Shown here: piece after piece, positions 12,201 through 21,799 of the stretch | Position numbering within the stretch: the first letter of the stretch is position 1 | Layout: each line of letters opens with the position of its first letter | Made by a program: the position numbers and the translations under genes | The notes under the pieces: generated by a model | Seen by the model: only the letters and a program-made list of their open reading frames with translations | What the model was told of the DNA's origin: nothing | The model's database searches: none | DNA from: Procambarus clarkii | Taxonomy: Eukaryota > Arthropoda > Malacostraca > Decapoda > Cambaridae | Assembly: GCF_040958095.1 (NCBI RefSeq) | Contig: NC_091181.1 | Span: forward strand, 30,964,029-31,028,028 | Length of the DNA: 64,000 nt | Direction: 5' to 3'

Positions 12201-13305
12201 GGACTCAGGTGTGATCAAAGTATGATGACAGCATTATGGGGTCTTATGATGACCACTGGTCAAAATGCAGCAGGTACTTGCTACAGTACCAACAAGAAAT
12301 AGATGCGAGTCTTCCAGACAAGAAGTATGTCAATACTATGTTCATATTATAAGATACTGTAGACTATATATGTAGTAATTAAATAATTTACAATATAACT
12401 TTCATGTAAAACTAGTTTTTAATAACCTTTTCTATATTTCAGAATCCAAATATGTACTGTAGTTCTTTATAAGTTAACTGAATGTCAAATGCATAACATT
12501 TGACAGATGTTCCAGTGCTCATTCCTGATGAAACGGAGTCAGTTTTACTTGGAGCCAGCATGCTTGCAGCAAGTGCATCTGGCAACTATTCTGATGTCAC
12601 TGCTGCAGCCCTGGCAATGGGAGGGACAGCTCAGAGCTATAGACCTGAGATATTTAGGAAAAGGTGATTTCCCTGTATCATAACTTTGGTAAAAATGAAA
12701 GTTCTCTTTCTCCTTTCATTAATGGTTCTATCCTTTGTCTGCTATGTCTTTTTCCTGTTAATGTGACTATTATAGTGTATATATATATTCAGCAAAACAA
12801 AACAGACCATTGCTGTTGAGAATTCATTCATTCATTCTGGTTTGGTACAAACCAGAATGTACCAAATAGCAACAGCCTGTGTGACAGCCCTCAATAAACA
12901 TAAAGTTGAACAACCAGATATAGGAGCGTACAGAACGTCGTCTAGTTTCCATGTTTTCTCAAAATCATAAAGGATTATTGCTGATTTATTAATAAATATT
13001 TTCAGATTAATTGGCTCACATGTCTAAAAATAATATTCTCCAATCTATTTTATATCCTAATATTGTAAATTGACTTTACTTGCCCAAAATAAAGTACATG
13101 AATAAGCATTTAAAATTGTAGATGTGGAGACCAATATACTAACAGTATGTCTTATACTTGTTTCCTTAGGTACCATGACCAAAAATATGCAGTGTTTAAA
13201 AAGATGCAAATTGACCAGAAGGAGTATAAAGACATCATGCATGTGTCTAAATACACTGTGCAAAGTGGTGGTGATGATGATGATAAGAGCTTAAACAGTC
13301 CATGA
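266..13305 (+). CDS. FGGY: FGGY carbohydrate kinase (D-ribulokinase-like), 3' ten exons, 5' end outside window
   Basis: Exons read: 266-347, 909-1064, 1867-1991, 5026-5202, 6773-6965, 8256-8406, 10124-10198, 10605-10725, 12507-12663, 13170-13305. All have AG/GT borders and phases that join, giving 456 codons plus TGA. The family is about 550 aa in human FGGY, so roughly the first 95 residues lie upstream of the window. Visible landmarks in order: [33 protein letters not shown] (its Asp is the expected catalytic base), GTSTCHM (phosphate binding), [12 protein letters not shown], and [12 protein letters not shown] (ATP-binding C-domain signature). Known for the family: cytosolic phosphorylation of a free sugar by ATP; the human and yeast members of this subgroup act on D-ribulose as metabolite repair. 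Substrate here is inferred from similarity. The last residues, Asp-rich and then KSLNSP, differ from other family members and run into a minisatellite. Introns are full of repeats; exons look intact. Confidence 0.93.
1160..1335. mobile_element. DIRS-like retroelement terminal fragment (fossil)
   Basis: Short repeat-like stretch in FGGY intron 2 with the wording seen in several other places in this window (a run on 'cctcctcagtaactccc', 'gggagccagg'). It resembles the terminal parts of the DIRS-like fossils at 2315-3760 and 7200-7680. No coding capacity is visible. Old and broken. Confidence 0.35.
1520..1731. mobile_element. Hairpin element with 14-bp target duplication
   Basis: Two long arms, about 1532-1603 and 1612-1682, are near-perfect reverse complements (tgttgaccagaccacacac / gtgtgtggtctggtcaaca). 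They are followed by a short tail, 'agccacattattgtgactc'. The copy of gtaaagtatacatg at 1520-1533 recurs at 1718-1731, which fits a target-site duplication around the whole unit. Related single arms or full copies occur at 4715-4760, 24115-24182, 52755-52870 and 58570-58720. It is non-coding and non-autonomous; its class (tRNA-less SINE or foldback) is not settled. Confidence 0.75.
2315..3760 (+). mobile_element. DIRS-like retroelement fragment with tyrosine-recombinase-like segment (fossil)
   Basis: In FGGY intron 3. Translated pieces on the + strand resemble the tyrosine recombinase part of DIRS-type elements (for example '[11 protein letters not shown]' and '[14 protein letters not shown]'). 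They are followed by a non-coding end that finishes in 'gcatttcattacatt', the same terminal wording as at 6690, 7655 and 58915. Broken in many places, so an old copy. Family assignment is by recollection of DIRS recombinases, not by search. Confidence 0.55.
3985..4590 (+). mobile_element. LINE fragment: AP-endonuclease domain
   Basis: Interrupted reading frames on the + strand read like the N-terminal endonuclease of a CR1/Jockey-type LINE. '[15 protein letters not shown]' opens the domain. 'VNRHFKV', '[12 protein letters not shown]' and '[11 protein letters not shown]' (the GDFN motif) follow, then '[13 protein letters not shown]'. There are several stops and frame changes, so it is inactive. 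It lies in FGGY intron 3, next to the DIRS-like fossil. The matching RT part of such a LINE is seen at 13640-14830 and 35570-37000, not here. Confidence 0.72.
4715..4765 (+). repeat. Fragment of the dispersed hairpin family
   Basis: 'gcagacgatgagtcacaat' followed by 'aaaatggctgaaggt' matches the start of the element at 58570-58720 (gcagacgatgaatcacaat, 'aacgtggctgaag'). Only the head is present. Confidence 0.5.
5850..6715. mobile_element. Probable DIRS-like retroelement relic (fossil), weakly supported
   Basis: Fills most of FGGY intron 4. It ends in 'aaagggcatttcattatatt', the same terminal wording as the DIRS-like pieces at 3740 and 7655. The body is GC-richer than nearby intron DNA but shows no protein motif I can name. 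Old and broken. Confidence 0.35.
7195..7680. mobile_element. DIRS-like terminal-repeat fragment (fossil)
   Basis: In FGGY intron 5. Contains 'ctccctgaggagggccagg' and 'aactccaggaagcctccag' and ends 'aaatggcgtttcattacatt', as in other copies at 24640-24890 and 58875-58940. Non-coding, old, broken. Confidence 0.5.
7690..8165. repeat. AT-rich repeat-like stretch with DNA-transposon flavour
   Basis: FGGY intron 5, between a T11-G run at about 7679 and the exon at 8256. Pieces such as 'ggataattgagcataaaca', 'gtccggctaacttgaatgg' and 'gtaggccccatata' look like the end of a Tc1/pogo-type element, but I could not find a matched inverted terminal repeat. Nothing coding. Confidence 0.3.
9195..9405 (+). 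mobile_element. LINE 3' end, 5'-truncated
   Basis: Begins in the last codons of a LINE ORF ('aatgtggtggaggctgactc') and runs through the 3' UTR ('gagcccagtaggctcagga', 'gagaggcgggaccaaagag', 'caagcacaactaggtga'). The same tail is at 40780-40925. It lies in FGGY intron 6. Confidence 0.7.
10743..11130. mobile_element. Foldback MITE, about 371 bp, with 8-9 bp target duplication
   Basis: The whole element (10752-11122) is one long inverted repeat. The ends are caacccgttctcgcaaa and tttgcgagaacgggttg, and the arms pair over about 180 bp with scattered mismatches and a tiny loop near 10935. (g)tatttttc flanks it on both sides (10743-10751 and 11122-11130). The 8-9 bp duplication fits hAT- or Mutator-like transposition. 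No coding sequence. It lies in FGGY intron 8. Confidence 0.88.
11390..11535 (+). mobile_element. LINE/SINE 3' tail fragment
   Basis: 'taacagcctggttgacc', 'aaggcctggtcacagactc' and 'aatgcaaggtaattgcaag' form the tail wording seen in decapod LINE/SINE ends. The core 'ggcctggtc' is shared with the SINEs at 56410 and 57430. It is followed by a C14 run. Confidence 0.5.
11625..11765 (+). repeat. Degenerate CATC/TATC microsatellite
   Basis: About 140 bp of imperfect 'catctatc' and 'atccatc' units (catccatctgcctattcatc and similar) in FGGY intron 8. No other content seen. Confidence 0.8.
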
Positions 13306-13500
13306 AAAGTAACCAGTAAGAGCTCAAACAGTCCATGGAAAGTAACCAGTAAGAGCTCAAACAGTCCATGAAAAGTAACAAGTAAGAGCTCAAACAGTCC
13401 ATGGAAAGTAACCAGTAAGAGCTCAAACAGTCCATGAAAAGTAACCAGTAAGAGCTCAAACAGTCCATGAAAAGTAACCAGTAAGAGCTCAAACACACCA
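13284..13500 (+). repeat. 33-bp minisatellite covering the FGGY stop codon
   Basis: Six full copies of a 33-bp unit starting 'aagagctcaaacagtccatg' and ending 'aaagtaaccagt', then a partial seventh. Copies differ at only a few positions (c/t, a/g after ccatg, cc/ca). The first copy encodes the last FGGY residues KSLNSP and the TGA, so the array forms the start of the 3' UTR. Confidence 0.95.
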
Positions 13501-13618
13501 TGGGAGTGACTAGGAGGACCTCAAACATAATACGAAAATTGAGCAGGTGGAGTACAAACATGTTAAGTGGCTTGGAGACGTACATACACTAACCGTATCA
13601 TTTAACATTATCAGAAGG

Positions 13619-13624
13619 AATAAA
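13619..13624 (+). terminator. Candidate poly(A) signal of FGGY
   Basis: First AATAAA after the FGGY stop codon, 314 bp downstream and just past the minisatellite. A second AATAAA at 13975-13980 lies in LINE-derived DNA. Choice between them is not possible from sequence. Confidence 0.35.
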
Positions 13625-13639
13625 AACATGTCATGCAAA

Positions 13640-14830
13640 GTGGGAGGAGCACAAACACTGCACAGATAGCACATAATATCATGAAGGCCATATTAATGTA
13701 CATGCCACCCAGGAAAGAACTAGAAAACAACAAAACTAACTTGTAGTTTAAGAGACGGTACAAGGTGGCCAAATCAGAAACAATAAGGTTTAGAAAAAGT
13801 ACCAACAACAGAGTGCAAAGGCAGAGGCACAAAAGACTGCTAGAAGTTAATGCAATAGGGTCTGGAGGGACACCAAGAGTCTGTTTGAAAATGACAGTGG
13901 CTAAAAACAAAGAGCAGTCATGCTATGACATGGCTTTACAAGCTGAAAACACTAAGGGACTAAATTATTAGACTAATAAAGGATGTAAATGTCCTCACCA
14001 AAAGCAACAGGGAGGTCTGCAAAGAACTCAATATAATATTCTAGATCAAGCTAGAGTGGATGGCTGGCACAGTTTGTTTGTAGGATGAAAGCCATATTAT
14101 GGAGAATATGGTAGTAACGGAGGAGGTAAAGAAATACCTGAAAGAATTAGATGTACGCAGAACAGTAGGACGAGAATAGATTTTACCATGGATATTGAAA
14201 AGGCAGCAGAATACTATGTAGCCCTCTGACTAAGATCTACAATGTGTCATTAACAAATAAGGACTAACCAGAATTATGCTAGATTCCAACTGGTTCCCAT
14301 ATTTAAGAAAAAATACACACATGTAGCCAAACCTCTATCACGGACCTGTATACAGTACTATTTAAAATAATAGTGGAGATAATCAGGAGAGAATTCTGGA
14401 ACATCTGGAAAGGATTAACTTTGAAACTGAGAGACAACATGGTTTTAGAAAGAGAAAGGCATGCCTCAAGAACTTGATCACGTTTTATAAAGTTGCCAAG
14501 ATATGGCCATAGAGAGAATGGTGACTGGATTACATCTTTCTGGAGTGCATGAAAGCCTTTAATGTTGTCATCCACAACCTGCAACTTCAAAAACAGTCAT
14601 AGTAAGTATAGCAAAAAATCAAGTTAAGGAAACAAAGCTGCTGAAAAAACATTATAAAGTTCTCTTTCTCCAAATACAGCAGAGTGGTAGACGGTTGGAA
14701 CAAATTAGGTGAGAATGCGGTGGATGCCAAAACTTAGTTTCAAAGCATCATATGATAAGAGTACTAGAAAGATGGAACTCCACAAGTGTAGCTTTCATCA
14801 TGTAATTACACTTAGCTGATTACTTGAGCA
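13640..14830 (+). mobile_element. Decayed LINE, linker and reverse transcriptase to 3' end
   Basis: Scrambled + strand frames with 'VVTEEVKKYLKELDVRRTVG' (RT start, normally ...ELDVRKAVGPDG) at about 14110, followed by heavily broken RT sequence. The LINE ORF end is at 14620-14780 ('NKAAEKTL' region, then 'RVVDGWNKLGENAVDAK'). Many stops and frame changes, so an old copy. The same family is found at 35570-37000, where the FADD motif survives. Confidence 0.7.
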
Positions 14831-15229
14831 ATTACAAGTTGGAAAGTAGGCTGGGGTAACTGAGAAAATACTAATTTAATTCTTGACATTCCATAAAAAA
14901 TTCAACATTATGCTTAATGATAACTTTGAGCAGATTTTTAACATATTAAAAATATTAGGCATTCCATGTTTTGTGATTCAATAATAGCATCTAGTTTTAG
15001 TGCATATGTATTGTATCTTGATATATATTAAAAAGGTTTCAAATGTGTAAACCTGTATTCTTTCATTCTTTTTTTTTTAACATTCTTTTACAGTTATTTC
15101 AGAGATTATATCCACAGAAACAGGAAGTAGAGAATGTCTTTGGCTGGGTTATGTATTGGCCCCACACAGTTGACTCATGGGCACTTAATGCAACAAAGAG
15201 AAGTAAGTAGAGGTTAAGGGTCATCTCCA

Positions 15230-17130
15230 AAAAAGTTTCAAGGAGGTCCTCTTTGGGGCTGTCTAAAATAATTAGGAGAGCTAAACTAAACTATGAAAAT
15301 AAATTCAATCAAACTAGGGGCAACATGAAGAAAACGTGGAGCACTATTTACCAAATATTTGTATCGAAGATCTTGAATAAGAAACCAATGCTAGCCAATG
15401 ACGATGGAATACTATTTATCTCTGACACTGACATTAAATTCAGTAGTTTCTTCTTATCCATTGGCAGAGTTCTTGCAAATAATATCCCAGCATGCATCCC
15501 TAACTAATGTTAAGGACTACTTTACAGGAAACTATCCAGTCTCTCTGTCCCTAACTCCCGCTAATTCCTCTGATGTTAATGAGATAATTTTTTCTCTTAA
15601 AGTCAAGTGCCCTTGCTGATATACGGACTCTAATTTACAAAAAAGTCTATAGATTTTTAGCTCTGCCCATTGCATTGGTCTACAACAAATTACTTCAGAT
15701 TCAGATTCAGATTCAGATGTTTATTCAGGTAAGGTATATACATACAAGTGATGTTACATTAATGGATTGATATATAGATAGAGCTAGTACATACAATGCC
15801 TAAAGCCACTATTACGCAATGCGTTTCGGGCAAGAAAACATTAATATCTAGAACTTAATACTAATTGAGCATAAAGAATAAAAGATGTTGAGAACAAATA
15901 CAAATAAAGATAAAAAAAAGGGGGAACATGACTGAAAAAGCAGCACAAATACAATAGGTTGACAAACAGTGTTGATTAAAAAAAAAAAAAAAAAAGAAAA
16001 TAACAGACATGGGTTGACAATAGAGGAGTGAGGTAGATTACAGGGAATTTATTAGGTAGTGTTTAGTTTTTATCTTAAACTGGTTGAGAGAGGTACAGTC
16101 TTTAACATGGTTGGGAAGGTCATTCCACATTCTGGGCCCCTTGATTTGCAGAGCATTTCTAGTTTGATTAAGACGTACTCTAGGAATATCAAAACTGTAT
16201 TTATTTCTGGTGTGGTGCTCATGGGTTCTGACAACAACAATAACCTGCTTCTTAAATTACATAATTATGAAGTCAGAGGTCACTTTCTTACCTTAGTGAC
16301 AGGCTCCAGTATGTCTGTAAATTATTCAATTTCTCCCACCCTACCCATCAACTGGTGTTCCACAGGGCAGTATACTTGGCCCTGTCCTCTTTTTCATCTA
16401 CATTAATGACCTTCCAAATGCCTCTCAACACCTCAAGTCAATTTTATTTCCTGATGACACAACCTTCATTTTCTCCAGTCCTAACCCTCTTATTCTGCAC
16501 ATTGCTATGTATACCTAAGCTTGTTTAAAAAAGAAAAGAAAAAGAGTGTTTGAGAGGAATCTTGTAGAAACTGGTAAGAGTAATTATAATGTTTCCATGA
16601 TTCATTGCTTAACTTTTCTGAAAATCGTAAAGTTATTGTTTAGTCAGAGTTGATTTATTTTTTGTATTGATGCAGGTATTTTTTCTCCTTATTTCATGTA
16701 TGACTAGCCATCCTGTGAGGGGAATATTAGATGAACTTATAGCTAGTTTTTTATCTACATTGTGTAATATTTCGTATATAATAGGGTAGCAGCACATTGT
16801 TGTGTATACCTAAACTTATTAATAAAAAAAAATGAATGACAGTAAATACTTACCTAAATAAAGTCCATCTTTGGCTAACTGCTAACAAACTCACCCTTAA
16901 TATTGGTAAAACCTACTATATTTTGTTTGGTAATGAATCCTCTGATCAAATTAATCTAGGAATTAACAGTATTCAAATTAGTAAGAAAGTAGGTGGTAAA
17001 TTCCTTGATCTTATTAACGAGCTGAATTTCCAGGGCTACATACAAAATATACCCAAAAAGTTTCTAAAACTTCATTGGGAATTCCCAATGAGAACTCTAA
17101 CAAAGTATCTTTCTTTCAATTCATTGCTAT
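15230..17130 (+). mobile_element. Decayed LINE with two later insertions
   Basis: + strand fragments in RT order. At 15253-15640 the segment is 'IIRRAKLNYENKFNQTRGN' and 'VNEIIFSLKVKC'. At 16340-16470 it is '[14 protein letters not shown]' and then 'FPDDTTF', where the usual FADD catalytic box reads FPDD. At 16836-17075 it is 'LNKVHLWLTANKLTLNIGKT'. The first gap (15690-16235) is a minus-strand LINE 3' end. The second (about 16530-16820) is bracketed by two versions of 'gtatacctaa.cttatt'. Inactive. Confidence 0.72.
15690..16235 (-). mobile_element. Minus-strand LINE 3' end nested in the 15.2-17.1 kb LINE
   Basis: Read on the - strand it ends a LINE ORF ('SRGPECGMTFPTMLKTV', like the usual SRGPxMWNDLP) and then a 3' UTR. 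It finishes with 'ctgaataaacatctgaatc' and a (ctgaat)n tail. The same tail occurs at 18480-18610 (+), 49680-49800 and 63125-63255. It interrupts the host LINE between RT blocks. Confidence 0.7.
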
Positions 17131-17324
17131 GACGAGCTTGTCGGAATCTATAGAAAAGTTCGTGCCTTTTTCTAGTGAGGAACTCATTGACGTGCAACAA
17201 AAACAAAATGCATGCAATCAATGCAAACAAAAGCAGCTGTCTTTGCTGACTATCTTCCAGAATTTATCTTGCACAATGGACTTCCAATTATCACCGTATA
17301 ACTATTACTCTTGGTTGTTGTTGT

Positions 17325-17415
17325 TGTTTAAGATTCGCTACTCAGAACAATAAGTTCCAGTAGCACGGGCTATGGTGGGCCCGTACACTCTTGGGTCCAG
17401 CCCCAGCCTCCAATA
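17325..17415 (+). repeat. Short dispersed repeat (gttgttgttg ... gtagcacgggctatggtg)
   Basis: 'gattcgctactcagaac' and 'agcacgggctatggtgggcc' recur at 18365-18475 (+) and, reversed, at 39090-39185. A (gtt)n run leads each copy. Possibly a SINE tail; no tRNA boxes seen. Confidence 0.6.
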
Positions 17416-17584
17416 CTGTAATTCAAATTGCACAACAACCATGCATCCTCTACAGTCCCCCCTGTAACACGTGCCGGCACCTCTCCGACCACCACAGAAA
17501 ACGTACAGGCTGTCCACACAGACAATTCCATACTAAGCAAACTGAGTTACTCGTCATACTGAATTTATCTGAATACAAGTAACA

Positions 17585-18365
17585 CTCTAGAGGCCTCGAC
17601 GAGGACAGGAAGCCGGCGGTTTGTCAAAGGTCTACCCACTTGCACTGGAGATCTTTTCAAGTTGGATTTTACAATTTATCAGAGTTTTTGCATTTTCCGG
17701 CTTCAAAGAGTAAGTAGTTCCATGGGTTTAGTCACCGAACCCATTATATGCCTCTGTAACCCTTTTCACTACCGCCCACAAGATGGGTATGGGGTGCATA
17801 GTAAATGAACTAAACTAGCATGGGTTTATAACCCTGTGGGTGAAAAAAACATCTGTTCTCAGTCCTACAGTCCTTTACATTGTGGCTTGTTGAGCTTGAA
17901 ACCGTTGCTCCTTGTTCGTGTTACATCTGACCTTTTGAAGAAATTAGTCCGGATCAACATCCTCCAAATTGTTCAGTATTTTAAGTTTCAATGAGATCCG
18001 CCCTGTAATGCCTGGTTTGTAGTGTTGTTAGCCCTGTGGCCCTCAACCGTTCCTGATACGTGAGTTAACTTAGCTATGGAATTATTTTTGTTGCCTGGTG
18101 CTGCACTTTCTCCAGACAGCTATGTCCTTCAGAAGATGAGGTCTCCATGCTTGGATACAGTAATTCAAATGGGAGAATACCAGAGATTTATACCTGAATT
18201 TACAACTGAATCACTATCTTCTTTTCCTTAAAGTTAAAAGTACGCTTGATTATTCAAAGTGTTTGGTTAACGTTTTTGACTGCTGTCCGCACCTATTGTG
18301 CAACTTTGATGGGTGGATTTTGACTCCAAAGTCCTTTTCTTCATCAATCTGCTGCAATGTAATGT
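17585..18365 (-). mobile_element. Decayed LINE, C-terminal RT part, minus strand
   Basis: Same sequence type as 46840-47720. Read on the - strand it carries the end of a LINE ORF (counterparts of 'HLSYQERLRATGL' and 'FELNKPEC' in the 47 kb copy). Strongly decayed. It is interrupted at 17731-17818 by an 88-bp insertion with a 10-bp target duplication. Confidence 0.65.
17721..17828 (+). mobile_element. 88-bp insertion with 10-bp target duplication
   Basis: catgggttta at 17721-17730 is repeated at 17819-17828. Between them is 'cccattatatgcctctgtaa' through 'ggggtgcatagtaaatgaac'. The same short element is found inverted at 46385-46455. It carries no coding sequence. A very small SINE-like or processed-RNA insertion. 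Confidence 0.75.
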
Positions 18366-18475
18366 TATTTGTTGTTGTTGTTTCAGATTTAGCTACTCAA
18401 AACGAAGTGCCCATGTAGCACGGGATATGGTGAGCCCGTAACAGTCATACGTCCGTTACGGGCTCGTTATTAATT
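18365..18475 (+). repeat. Second copy of the gttgttgttg/agcacgggatatggtg repeat
   Basis: 'ttagctactcaaaac', 'gtagcacgggatatggtgag' and 'cccgtaac' match 17325-17415. It lies directly before a LINE 3' tail. Confidence 0.6.
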
Positions 18476-18477
18476 TG

Positions 18478-18612
18478 GCAGAAGCCCGAAACACTTTACG
18501 TATTAGTGGCTTTAGGTATAGCATATATATACTAGCTCTATCTAGAAATCCAACATTCTGTTGTTACTAATTTTATACGTATATAATTTTACCTGAATAA
18601 GCATTATTATTA
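18478..18612 (+). mobile_element. LINE 3' tail
   Basis: 'gcccgaaacactttacgtat', 'tagtggctttaggtatagc', 'tactagctctatctag' and finally 'ttacctgaataagc' with an (att)n tail. It is the + strand version of the tails at 15690 and 63125. Confidence 0.6.
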
Positions 18613-18636
18613 TTATAACTTCCTACAGTCTTGTAT

Positions 18637-18686
18637 TTTGTGCGTTCGATCATGTTTGTGCCCACAAACATGATCGAACACACAAA
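18637..18686. repeat. 24-bp palindrome (hairpin)
   Basis: Left arm tttgtgcgttcgatcatg... at 18637-18660 pairs with 18663-18686 with one mismatch and a 2-nt centre. Confidence 0.85.
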
Positions 18687-19249
18687 TGTGTAGTGTTTAC
18701 GCTGGCGGGCGGTGGTCTTACCAAGCCCGGATTATGTCCGTTACATCACTAAATTTTATTTAATAATTATATGCCTGTTAAGTAGAAGATTTTAAATTTT
18801 AATAACATTATAATGTGGTTTTAATATTAAACAATTATATATATACGAAACATACAAATTTTATGTCCGAAATGGTAAAAATATATGTGCGAAGTGTCCC
18901 GTTGAACATCTAAATTATTTTCTTCTCTATATTTATATAAAATTTTATATCTAGATTGCAAGTGTTATTGTATTATATGTATTCATCTAAACAGGTACAA
19001 TACTTGTGTGTAGCTTCTTCGTGAATAAAGAGATTAAATGTGAGTATCTGACTGGTCACTCCTGAAGAATGTAGGTGACCTCTAGAGATTGTCAGCACAG
19101 ATAGTACACTCTTATTATTGTACCTTCAATGCTACAATTATACAAATATGAGATATTGTAACATTGTCAATTGTATCTAAAATGTATTTGAGGCAACGTA
19201 AAGCATCAAATGAAGCGTGTCATTAGGAAAATATAATGGTAGAAATTGT

Positions 19250-19945
19250 GAGTGTGGATGCATGAGGCAGGAGGGAGGAGGAGTGTTTACAAGAGCAGGC
19301 GGCAGAGGGCAGTAGTGTTACTGATGAACTACGCCCAGCTGGTGAGGCATTACCTCCTCCATTTACACTCTGGCTTATCTCCTAAATGTACACGTTATTC
19401 ACCATAGTTGCTGTGCATGGGTAGTCCGAGAATATAGAGTACGGTGTGCGTGAAGGTTTTTGTCTAGTTTTCGGCGAAAAGTGTTTGGATATGAAGGCGG
19501 GGCTCGCCAAGATGGCTGAAAAAAAAAAACTTCAACTTGACGTTAGGAAATTAAATGTCAAGGTGTTAGCCCGAGCTCCAGTATGGCATTTTTGCATTTC
19601 CATATGCATGATTTCGAGTGTAATTGTTTTCTATATGCGGGAGATAAAGGTTGGGGAGGCGAGGATGATGAGAGACCCGGTGTGGTCTGCCCCTCTTCCC
19701 CCCGTGTATGGTGAGGTGGGCAGGAGCCTCCATGGAGCCTCACCGCTCACAGTGATGGTGAGGGGTGAGGGTGTGAGGGCCCGGGGTGGCCAGGGGGCCC
19801 ACCAGCACCAGGCCAGCAGGAGAGGTGTGTCACTGGGGGAGGCAGGGCGCGGGGAGGGTCCGGGTGAATCATGGCATTTCCTGGCAGCCTCTTCACATGG
19901 CTTGTTCTCACACGAAATAAAATGGTTTGGTTTTTAATTTTAGGA
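19250..19945 (+). promoter_or_regulatory. GC-rich stretch, possible Cdc42 promoter/5' non-coding exon
   Basis: The GC-richest stretch near Cdc42, about 3.6-4.3 kb before its ATG. An open frame at 19446-19937 (163 codons) starts with no conserved motif and is probably chance in GC-rich DNA. The Cdc42 ATG exon begins at a splice acceptor (aatag at 23501-23505), so at least one upstream non-coding exon is required, and this is the best candidate. Start site and donor were not identified. Confidence 0.35.
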
Positions 19946-21780
19946 GGAAACGTTCCTGAGTGAGTTGAATTTAAGAAGATTCTTAATCATGAGTGTTTTC
20001 ATATATATCTTGTTTTATATCTTTTATCATGATTAAATTTGCCCATCTTTGAGATTAAAATGGAAGCCTAATGGTCTTAAACCTCATTAATATTATCCGG
20101 CAAAGGCATTTTGACCATTAGTCATTTTGTAGAAAAAATTTGGGAATTAAATATTTTATATATCCATCATCCTAATCTTGTTGAAGATTGAAGCTTGTTA
20201 AGATTCGATTTCATTTCATTCGTAATACATTCATAACTATTATGGGTCGGGTAATGTTTTGCAATATTTTTAGCACTTTCTCTTGAAATTTACTGTACCT
20301 TTGCAATAGTTACCTTGGCAATCTGTATGTAAACCGTCTCTTGAAGTGTTCAACCACTTGAACTAGTCGGCACAACAACGGCTTCACTTCTTTCAGGTCG
20401 GTGTTCAATCCCCGATGTTCCAGGTTATTGGGCACCATTCTACTGTATCCCAAATCCTTATCCTCGTATCCTTTCCAAGTGCTATAGTCATAATGACTTG
20501 GCACTTCCTCCTAATAATTACCTTACCTTTTGAAATGATAGGTATCTCATACCGTATTGAACTCATAATTACCTTACCTTTGGACTGTTCCCCTTTCAAA
20601 CCCAAGATAGTTCATCGGTAGATTTTAATTTTAAAACGTACGTTCCGACTTATACGGATTTAACAATTAACACGTTCGTGAGACGTGTGTGTACCCTAGG
20701 GTTGTGCTACATATCCATGTTTATGCCCAGAAATGCACATTATGTGATACATAGAAAAAGCAAGAATAAACCTGTTTCATTGTGGTAGTGAGGATAGGTT
20801 GTCTAGGATAGGTTAGGTCATAACTTCATTAGCTGCACGGCTACTGGAATGCAGTTTAACTATTAATATGATAGTTATGATTTGGCCCTATGTGAATTTG
20901 CAACTAATTACTGGACATTTATAATGTGGCTGTGCAAAGTGACCGTGACAAGTGACGGAGATTTAAGGCTTGTACTGATTGCCTATAGGGGCAGAGCACT
21001 GTCTGCATGGTTGTATAAAGTGAGAATGGTGCAGAAAGGCCACATCACAAGGAACCAATGCCAGTTGGTTCCTTGTGATTTCCTTGCAAGCAGCTCATCC
21101 TAACTCACATTATTTAACCTTCACAGATGATGGTTTGTCGTCGTGTGCAAGGGGTCTGTACATGAAGACTATGCGTGTTAATTTGTATGTGTAAACCTGC
21201 TAAAAAATATGAAATACGTGTATAGTGTTAAAAATTCAAATTTATGGAGAAAATTACCAGTTGGGAAAAATGTCAATAGCCTCAGGAAATAAGTTACCCT
21301 GAATGAAGTGGCTGGGAGAGGCCCATAGCATTTTGCACTATTCATGTATAGTTAATGTACTACAATGATTCTTTGTGAACCAGTGGCACAGTACCCAGTA
21401 GATTTGTACTGTATCTTAATGGCACTGTGCCCTGTGAACCTATTTTCAGTGCAGTATATCCAGATTCCTTGGGTAATGAAGTCTTGCTCAAGTAAACCAT
21501 TTAATATGGTACTCCAATAACAAAACTGCATAAAATCTGACTTTAATATAAATTTTTTCTATTTATATACGGTATTATAGGCTAGAATTTTTTTACATTT
21601 TGATTCTAATACTAAAATCATTTGGAAACATTTAAAATTGTAAATAAGTTGTTAAATGTATAGTAATTTGCTTTTCGTGAACGAAGTACGCTCCAACAAA
21701 AATGTCGATTTCCTCCAATTGCAATTGATTGCATTTATATTATGACTGAAATAAATTATTTAATCGTATCTGACCTGTTT
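19946..21780. other. Non-coding stretch, nothing recognised except a 15-bp hairpin
   Basis: AT-rich with short chance frames. The only structure seen is a perfect 15-bp stem at 21044-21058/21065-21079 (atcacaaggaaccaa, 6-nt loop). A TTAGG-like scatter 'aggataggttaggtcataa' is at about 20802-20820. Confidence 0.6.
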
Positions 21781-21799
21781 TGTGAATGGAAATTACATA

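Noticed and set aside
13152-13585. Minus-strand repeat proteins ([11 protein letters not shown] type)
   Set aside because: Read through the 33-bp minisatellite opposite to the FGGY last exon.
19446-19937. 163-codon open frame in GC-rich DNA
   Set aside because: No conserved motif, low-complexity GC-rich second half; more likely Cdc42 promoter or 5' non-coding DNA.
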